NCBI RefSeq assembly: GCF_009827615.1
Contig: NZ_WTYU01000001.1
Location: forward strand, 1,385,001-1,449,000
Origin: Allopontixanthobacter confluentis
GTDB lineage: Bacteria; Pseudomonadota; Alphaproteobacteria; Sphingomonadales; Sphingomonadaceae
Length of the DNA stretch: 64,000 bases
Direction of reading: 5' to 3'
How positions within the stretch are numbered: position 1 is the stretch's first letter; the number at the start of each line of letters is the position of its first letter. The notes beneath the pieces were generated by a model that was given only the letters and a program-made list of their open reading frames with translations, did no database searches and had not been told where the DNA came from. Shown here one piece after another: positions 58,699 through 64,000 of this stretch. The position numbers and the translations under genes were made by a program.

Positions 58699-59076
58699 TC
58701 AGGCCTCCTCGTGCTCGCGGACCACAATACGCAGCCGGCTGAACGGCTTGAGGATGCGGGTGCTTTTCCCGCGTCCACGTGTGTGGAAACGCTTCATGGT
58801 GATCGACTTGCCGACGCTTGCTTCAGCAACAACGAGAGCATCGACATCAAGATCGTGATTGTTTTCAGCATTGGCGATCGCCGAAGCGAGAACCTTGGAT
58901 GCATCACGAGCCATGGCTTTCTTGGAGAAGGCCAGGATGTTGAGTGCTTCTTCGACCTTGCGGCCGCGGATGAGCGCAGCCACCAGGTTCAGCTTCTGTG
59001 CCGAACCCTTGATCGTGTTGCCAACTGCGAGCGCTTCATTGTCAGCGACGCGGCGGGGGGTCTTGGTCTTGCCCAT
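58699..59076 (-). CDS. rplV: 50S ribosomal protein L22
   Basis: 125 residues: [31 protein letters not shown], then [24 protein letters not shown] (hairpin loop). Start overlaps the rpsS stop by one base. Confidence 0.97.
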   Translation of the reverse strand: MGKTKTPRRVADNEALAVGNTIKGSAQKLNLVAALIRGRKVEEALNILAFSKKAMARDASKVLASAIANAENNHDLDVDALVVAEASVGKSITMKRFHTRGRGKSTRILKPFSRLRIVVREHEEA

Positions 59077-59351
59077 TATCGCTTACCCTTCTTGTCGGCA
59101 GCATGACCGGGGAATGTGCGGGTTGGCGCAAATTCACCGAGCTTGTGACCGACCATGTCCTCATTGACGGACACCGGAATAAACTTGTGGCCATTATAGA
59201 CGCTGAACGTCAGACCAACAAATTGCGGCAGGACAGTGGAGCGACGCGACCAGGTCTTGATCGCACCACGGGCCCCCTTGTCCTGGGCGTCTTCTGCTTT
59301 TTTCAGCAGATGCAGGTCGACGAACGGACCTTTCCAGACGGAACGAGCCAT
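59076..59351 (-). CDS. rpsS: 30S ribosomal protein S19
   Basis: 91 residues: [62 protein letters not shown]. Standard. Confidence 0.98.
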   Translation of the reverse strand: MARSVWKGPFVDLHLLKKAEDAQDKGARGAIKTWSRRSTVLPQFVGLTFSVYNGHKFIPVSVNEDMVGHKLGEFAPTRTFPGHAADKKGKR

Positions 59352-59357
59352 CTTCGC

Positions 59358-60194
59358 TTACCTCTTCTTCTTAGCATGACGCGAACGGATGATATATTTA
59401 TCCGTCTGCTTGTTGCTGCGGGTACGAGCACCCTTGGTCGGCTTGCCCCATGGGGTAACCGGATGACGTCCGCCCGAGGTCCGGCCTTCACCACCACCGT
59501 GAGGGTGATCGACCGGGTTCTTGGCCACACCGCGGGTCAGAGGCTTGCGCCCTGCCCAACGGTTACGGCCAGCCTTGGCGAGATTCTGGTTCGAATTGTC
59601 GGGGTTAGAAACCGCGCCAACCGTACCCATGCAATCGGCGCGCAGGTAACGCTGCTCGCCTGAGTTCAAACGAACAATGACCATGCCGCGGTCACGACCG
59701 ACCAGCTGCACATAGGTGCCTGCCGAACGGGCGATCTGGCCGCCCTTGCCGGGCTTCATTTCGACGTTATGGCAAATCGTGCCCACCGGCATCTGGCCCA
59801 GAAGCATGGCATTGCCAGGCTTCGTATCGACCTTTTCGCCAGCGACGATGGAATCGCCTTCCGCCAGACGCTGAGGGCAGATGATGTAGGCAATTTCGCC
59901 ATCTTCATACTTGATCAGCGCAATGAAAGCCGTGCGGTTGGGATCATATTCGATCCGTTCGACCGTGGCAGGCATATCCCATTTACGACGTTTGAAGTCG
60001 ATAAAGCGATACTTCTGCTTGTGACCACCGCCAATGCCACGCGAGGTGACATGACCTTTGTTGTTCCGGCCACCGGTTTTACGCTTGCCTTCCGTGAGCG
60101 ACTTGACCGGCTTGCCTTTCCAGAGGCCGGACTTGTCGACAAGGATTAGGCCGCGGCGTGCGGGGCTTGTCGGTTTGTAATTCTTGAGTGCCAT
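59358..60194 (-). CDS. rplB: 50S ribosomal protein L2
   Basis: 278 residues: [44 protein letters not shown], and the active-centre loop [46 protein letters not shown]. Standard length. Confidence 0.98.
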   Translation of the reverse strand: MALKNYKPTSPARRGLILVDKSGLWKGKPVKSLTEGKRKTGGRNNKGHVTSRGIGGGHKQKYRFIDFKRRKWDMPATVERIEYDPNRTAFIALIKYEDGEIAYIICPQRLAEGDSIVAGEKVDTKPGNAMLLGQMPVGTICHNVEMKPGKGGQIARSAGTYVQLVGRDRGMVIVRLNSGEQRYLRADCMGTVGAVSNPDNSNQNLAKAGRNRWAGRKPLTRGVAKNPVDHPHGGGEGRTSGGRHPVTPWGKPTKGARTRSNKQTDKYIIRSRHAKKKR

Positions 60195-60217
60195 GATGCG
60201 TGTCCTGTCCCTGCGCC

Positions 60218-60526
60218 TTAAACGCCGCCGGTGACGTCGATCGACTGGCCTTCAGCCAGCGTCACGATCGCTTTTTTGAAGTCGGAACGCTTGTAGGGGC
60301 GACCCTTCCAGCGTTTCGTCTTGCCCTTCTGAACGACAGTATTGACGCCCTTGACCTTCACATCGAACAACGCCTCGACCGCTTCCTTGATCTGCGGCTT
60401 GGTTGCATCATTCGCTACCTTGAAGACAACCGCATCAAACTCGGAGAGCAGGGTCGACTTCTCAGTGATGTGTGGTGCGAGGATGACGTCATAATGACGA
60501 ACAGCCACTTCCTGCTTTTTAGCCAT
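60218..60526 (-). CDS. rplW: 50S ribosomal protein L23
   Basis: 102 residues: [65 protein letters not shown]. Overlaps rplD by 8 bp. Confidence 0.98.
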   Translation of the reverse strand: MAKKQEVAVRHYDVILAPHITEKSTLLSEFDAVVFKVANDATKPQIKEAVEALFDVKVKGVNTVVQKGKTKRWKGRPYKRSDFKKAIVTLAEGQSIDVTGGV

Positions 60527-61154
60527 TGAAGCGCGCCTCCAGCTTGGCGACAGCGTCCTTGGTCAGGATCAGCGTGTCATGTTTCAGAATGTCATAGACA
60601 TTGGCGCCCATCGCCGGGAGCACATTGACGCCCGGAATGTTGCTCGCGGCGAGCTTGAACGTGTCGTTCACGCTGTCACCGTCAATCACCAATACCTTGC
60701 CGGCATAACCAGCCTTGCCGAAGATTTCCGCAAGCATCTTGGTCTTGTTGTCTTTCAGCTCGAGGCTGTCGACAACCACAAGACCATTGTTGGTCTTGCT
60801 CGACAAAGCCATTTTCAGGCCAAGTGCACGGATCTTCTTGTTCAGCTGCTGCTCGAAGTCACGACGACGCGGGCCATGAGCCTTACCACCGCCAATGAAG
60901 ATTGGCGCTGCGCGGTCACCGTGACGGGCAACACCGCCACCCTTCTGCTTGCCAAACTTCTTGCCGGTGCGCGCAACATCGGACCGCTCGCGAGCCGCAC
61001 GGGCGGTGCCGCGACGGTTTTCAAGCTGCCATGTCACCACACGGTGCAGGATATCGGCACGAGGCTCGACACCGAACACGGTATCGTTGAGCTCGAGATC
61101 GCCAGACGCCCCGGAAACCTTGGCGCCGTCGATTTTCTGGACCTTCACCTTCAC
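60519..61154 (-). CDS. rplD: 50S ribosomal protein L4
   Basis: 211 residues: [48 protein letters not shown] (loop in the exit tunnel). In E. coli L4 represses the S10 operon through its leader; no E. coli-like leader was found here, but hairpins occur around rpsJ. Confidence 0.97.
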   Translation of the reverse strand: MKVKVQKIDGAKVSGASGDLELNDTVFGVEPRADILHRVVTWQLENRRGTARAARERSDVARTGKKFGKQKGGGVARHGDRAAPIFIGGGKAHGPRRRDFEQQLNKKIRALGLKMALSSKTNNGLVVVDSLELKDNKTKMLAEIFGKAGYAGKVLVIDGDSVNDTFKLAASNIPGVNVLPAMGANVYDILKHDTLILTKDAVAKLEARFNG

Positions 61155-61157
61155 GGA

Positions 61158-62003
61158 TCAGCCCTCCTTATCTGTGTTGGACGCTTCGTCAGCAGAAACA
61201 CCGGATTCCTGAGAATCGAGGATTGCCTGTGCTTCAGCTTCGGTCGGACCCGTGTCCATTTCATGCTCAGCTGCACTTTCGATCATGCCAGCAGGAGCGT
61301 CTTCGGTTTCGGGCAAAGTGCTTTTCTTCTCGAGAATTGCGCCGGGGAACGGCACACCTTCGGGAAGACGGAGCTTGACGGAATCGCGCACGATCAACCA
61401 GCCATTCTTCGAGCCAGGGACAGAACCCTTGACGAACAGAAGACCGCGGTCGGCATCGGTACGAACGATTTCAAGATTTTGCTGCGTGCGCTGGCGATCA
61501 CCCATGTGACCAGCCATTTTCTTGCCTTTGAACACGCGGCCCGGATCCTGACGGTTGCCCGTCGAACCGTGCGAACGGTGGGAAAGCGACACACCGTGGG
61601 TAGCCCGAAGACCCCCGAAGCCCCAACGCTTCATGGCGCCGGCAAAGCCTTTACCCTGCGTGTGACCCGTGATGTCGACCTTCTGGCCGGCGATGAAGTG
61701 GTCTGCACTGATGGTCGATCCGACCGGCAGGAAACCTTCTTCATTTTCAAGGCGGAATTCTGCAACCTTGCGCTTCAGTGATACTTCAGCCTTGGCGAAG
61801 TGTTCACGCTGCGGCTTGGCAACATTCTTTTGCTTCGCTTCGCCCGAACCGACCTGAAGCGCGAAATAACCATCACGCTCGGCAGTGCGCTGCGACACGA
61901 CCTGACATTCTTCCAGCGCCAGGACGGTAACCGGCACATGGCGGCCATCCTCCTGGAACAGGCGGGTCATCCCGACTTTCTTAGCGATCACACCAGTACG
62001 CAT
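61158..62003 (-). CDS. rplC: 50S ribosomal protein L3 with acidic C-terminal extension
   Basis: 281 residues from the ATG at 62003, against about 210-220 usual. Core: [83 protein letters not shown]. After about residue 225 comes a tail rich in Glu, Ala and Ser ([27 protein letters not shown]), ending [12 protein letters not shown]. Not a frameshift: the frame reaches its stop normally, 3 bp before rplD. Confidence 0.96.
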   Translation of the reverse strand: MRTGVIAKKVGMTRLFQEDGRHVPVTVLALEECQVVSQRTAERDGYFALQVGSGEAKQKNVAKPQREHFAKAEVSLKRKVAEFRLENEEGFLPVGSTISADHFIAGQKVDITGHTQGKGFAGAMKRWGFGGLRATHGVSLSHRSHGSTGNRQDPGRVFKGKKMAGHMGDRQRTQQNLEIVRTDADRGLLFVKGSVPGSKNGWLIVRDSVKLRLPEGVPFPGAILEKKSTLPETEDAPAGMIESAAEHEMDTGPTEAEAQAILDSQESGVSADEASNTDKEG

Positions 62004-62023
62004 GACCAATCTCCTCAACAGAG

Positions 62024-62222
62024 GCCCCCGGACCCATTCCGGGGGCTTGTCAGCCCAGATTGTAGTGCGTCACCCCGTCCGGGCTGAAATGCCTCCGCCC
62101 GACCAGGATGGTGGGAAAAAGCGAGACGGAGGACGCTTGCCCGGCCATTGGCCGGAGGTATCCTGCTTGCCCCTGATGAAAGGCGATAAGGCCTTTTCAT
62201 CAAGCCCCCGCCGAAGCGAGGG
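62024..62222 (-). promoter_or_regulatory. Hairpin-rich leader between rpsJ and rplC
   Basis: A 232-bp gap with three hairpins on the minus strand: CCCTCGC-TTCG-GCGGGGG (62222-62205, UUCG tetraloop) 13 bp after the rpsJ stop; TGATGAAA... arms (62174-62184 with 62190-62202); and a 9-bp stem GCCCCCGGA (62024-62032 with 62038-62046) just before the rplC ribosome site GAGGAG. None has a long U tract. Confidence 0.65.
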
Positions 62223-62235
62223 TATTCTTACCAGC

Positions 62236-62547
62236 TTACGCCAGCTTGATTTCCACGTTCACGCCAGCTGCGAGATCGAGCTTCATCAGCGCGTCTACCG
62301 TCTGGGCGTTGGGCTGAACAATGTCGAGCAGCCGCTTGAACGTGCGAACCTCGAACTGCTCCCGCGACTTCTTGTCGATGTGCGGGCCGCGGTTCACGGT
62401 GAATTTCTCAATATGCGTCGGCAACGGAATGGGGCCACGAATAAGTGCGCCGGTGCGGCGCGCTGTTTCCGCAATTTCGCCAGTTGCCTGGTCGAGAACG
62501 CGGTGATCAAACGCCTTGAGGCGAATACGAATATTCTGAGCTTCCAT
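62236..62547 (-). CDS. rpsJ: 30S ribosomal protein S10
   Basis: 103 residues from the ATG at 62547: [72 protein letters not shown]. Also the NusE antitermination partner. The in-frame ATG two codons earlier is possible. Confidence 0.98.
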   Translation of the reverse strand: MEAQNIRIRLKAFDHRVLDQATGEIAETARRTGALIRGPIPLPTHIEKFTVNRGPHIDKKSREQFEVRTFKRLLDIVQPNAQTVDALMKLDLAAGVNVEIKLA

Positions 62548-62605
62548 TTCCAACTACCGATGCGAAAGAGCCAAGAGATGCCCGACTAAGGGAGAGCATC
62601 CCCAT

Positions 62606-62718
62606 AAAACAAGAGACCGCCCCGCCTCACCAAACCTTCTTGCGAAGTGCATGGGAAGGGGCGGCCCCCAAAACTGGACCGGCCGAATCGCCCGAATGAA
62701 TCGGGTTACCCGGCCGGT
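62606..62718 (-). terminator. Terminator region after tuf (two hairpins)
   Basis: First: ACCGGCCG (62678-62685) with CGGCCGGT (62711-62718) and an inner CCCGA/TCGGG stem, followed on the minus strand by CCAGTTTTGG (TTTT at 62673-62670). Second: CCGCCCC (62617-62623) with GGGGCGG (62658-62664), followed by TCTCTTGTTTT. Together they should end or attenuate the tuf message before rpsJ. Confidence 0.7.
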
Positions 62719-62730
62719 GCAGAGCCTATA

Positions 62731-63921
62731 TTACTTCGTGATCTTGCTGACAACCCCAGAACCGACGGTCCGGCCACCTTCACGAATTGCGAAACGAAGA
62801 CCTTCGTCCATGGCAATAGGTGCGATGAGCTTGACACCGATGGTTACGTTGTCGCCTGGCATAACCATTTCCGTGCCTTCAGGAAGGACAACTTCACCGG
62901 TTACGTCAGTCGTACGGAAGTAGAACTGCGGACGGTAGTTCGCAAAGAACGGCGTGTGACGGCCACCCTCGTCCTTGGACAGGACGTATACTTCGGCACT
63001 GAAGTCAGTGTGCGGATTAACCGAACCTGGCTTTGCAAGAACCTGGCCACGTTCAACAGCTTCACGAGCCACACCACGGATCAGGGCGCCAACGTTGTCA
63101 CCAGCTTCACCGCGATCAAGCAGCTTGCGGAACATTTCAACGCCGGTAACCGTCGTCTTGGTGGTGTCCTTGATGCCGACGATTTCGCATTCGTCGCCAA
63201 CATTCACGATGCCGGTTTCGATACGGCCGGTAACAACAGTACCACGACCCGAAATCGAGAACACGTCTTCAATTGGCATCAGGAATGGCTTGTCAACCGG
63301 ACGGTCAGGCTGCGGGATATGCTGATCGACAGCTTCCATCAGCGCGATGATCGATTCCTTGCCGATGTTGTCATCACGGCCTTCAAGAGCAGCCAGAGCC
63401 GAACCCTTGACGATAGGAATGTTATCACCGTCGAAATCATAGCTCGAAAGCAGTTCACGAACTTCCAGTTCAACGAGTTCGAGGATTTCCTCGTCGTCCA
63501 CCTGGTCAACCTTGTTCATGTAAACAACCAGTGCAGGCACGCCAACCTGGCGAGCAAGCAGGATGTGCTCACGGGTCTGCGGCATCGGGCCGTCAGCTGC
63601 GTTCACAACCAGGATCGCGCCGTCCATCTGAGCAGCACCGGTGATCATGTTCTTCACATAGTCAGCGTGGCCTGGGCAGTCGACGTGTGCATAGTGACGT
63701 GCAGCGGTTTCATATTCGACGTGTGCAGTCGAAATGGTGATCCCACGCTCGCGCTCTTCAGGAGCCTTGTCGATGTTGGCAAAGTCAACGGCTGCGCCGC
63801 CGTGAATTTCTGCCATCACTTTTGTAATTGCGGCAGTCAGCGTGGTCTTGCCGTGGTCAACGTGACCGATGGTGCCGATGTTGCAATGCGGCTTGTTCCG
63901 CTCAAACTTAGCTTTCGCCAT
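62731..63921 (-). CDS. tuf: Elongation factor Tu
   Basis: 396 residues: GTP site G1 [10 protein letters not shown]3 [13 protein letters not shown]4 NKVD, G5 SALAAL; the switch I region with RGITIS. Domain 2 follows: [25 protein letters not shown]. Carries aminoacyl-tRNA to the ribosome. fusA usually lies upstream and would be past the window end. Confidence 0.98.
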   Translation of the reverse strand: MAKAKFERNKPHCNIGTIGHVDHGKTTLTAAITKVMAEIHGGAAVDFANIDKAPEERERGITISTAHVEYETAARHYAHVDCPGHADYVKNMITGAAQMDGAILVVNAADGPMPQTREHILLARQVGVPALVVYMNKVDQVDDEEILELVELEVRELLSSYDFDGDNIPIVKGSALAALEGRDDNIGKESIIALMEAVDQHIPQPDRPVDKPFLMPIEDVFSISGRGTVVTGRIETGIVNVGDECEIVGIKDTTKTTVTGVEMFRKLLDRGEAGDNVGALIRGVAREAVERGQVLAKPGSVNPHTDFSAEVYVLSKDEGGRHTPFFANYRPQFYFRTTDVTGEVVLPEGTEMVMPGDNVTIGVKLIAPIAMDEGLRFAIREGGRTVGSGVVSKITK

Positions 63922-64000
63922 TGTCTATAACCTCTATTCGTATGGACTAAATGATTGCGGGAAAATGCGGCACCCGCTGAATCAGGCGCCGCCCCTAAAC

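Noticed and set aside
45632-63930. Many plus-strand open frames across the ribosomal cluster, some over 400 codons
   Set aside because: All lie antisense to well-known ribosomal genes.

Overview
The window looks like a chromosomal segment of a high-GC alphaproteobacterium, most likely Sphingomonadales (Erythrobacteraceae or a near relative). The basis is a CckA-type hybrid histidine kinase, the mdh-sucD-sucA-sucB-lpdA block, a sphingomonad-like SleB hydrolase with its small hypothetical neighbour, and the alphaproteobacterial order of the S10/spc/alpha ribosomal genes. Taxonomy is inferred from protein character only; there is no rRNA gene here. I found no tRNA, rRNA, CRISPR array, intact insertion sequence or prophage.

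Layout. 1-4.4 kb (minus): cckA (cut by the window edge), a DUF2062 membrane protein, smpB and dapA. 4.5-7.5 kb (plus): a soluble lytic transglycosylase, greB with a perfect hairpin over its start, and an exported protein. 7.6-13.9 kb: an outer-membrane barrel protein (minus), rlmN, a MOSC protein, a glycine-zipper protein, a translationally coupled trio (PTR1-like SDR, cytochrome b561, YedY-like molybdopterin protein), and a DUF1801 protein (minus). 14.1-18.1 kb: a cyclopropane synthase, argG, an 880-bp gene-poor stretch rich in hairpins, and rlpA. 18.3-23.8 kb: uvrA (minus) and an M3 peptidase lipoprotein (plus). 24.3-29.1 kb (minus): a complete B12 uptake operon (btuB, btuF, btuC, btuD) behind a cobalamin riboswitch. 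29.3-31.0 kb: a SleB-type hydrolase and a small conserved protein. 31.4-39 kb: mdh, sucD, sucA, sucB, lpdA (TCA cycle, no sucC). 39-41.7 kb: an amidase, a PepSY membrane protein and a TRIC-like channel. 41.7-45.6 kb (minus): two paralogous secreted Tyr/Arg/Asp-rich proteins and a prolyl oligopeptidase.

45.7-63.9 kb (minus) is the ribosomal super-cluster. In transcription order: tuf, rpsJ, rplC, rplD, rplW, rplB, rpsS, rplV, rpsC, rplP, rpmC, rpsQ, rplN, rplX, rplE, rpsN, rpsH, rplF, rplR, rpsE, rpmD, rplO, secY, adk, then an SRPBCC gene and a decayed glutamate dehydrogenase, then rpsM, rpsK, rpoA, rplQ. The cluster is broken between adk and rpsM by about 1.9 kb of non-ribosomal DNA.

Most of the window is housekeeping sequence. 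The points most worth a second look are: the RGG-rich N-terminal extension of S5, with a 27-bp tandem duplication; the glutamate dehydrogenase pseudogene inside the ribosomal cluster; the hairpin that covers the greB start; the hairpin-rich non-coding stretch after argG; the SDR/b561/molybdopterin redox trio; and several strong hairpins between ribosomal genes.
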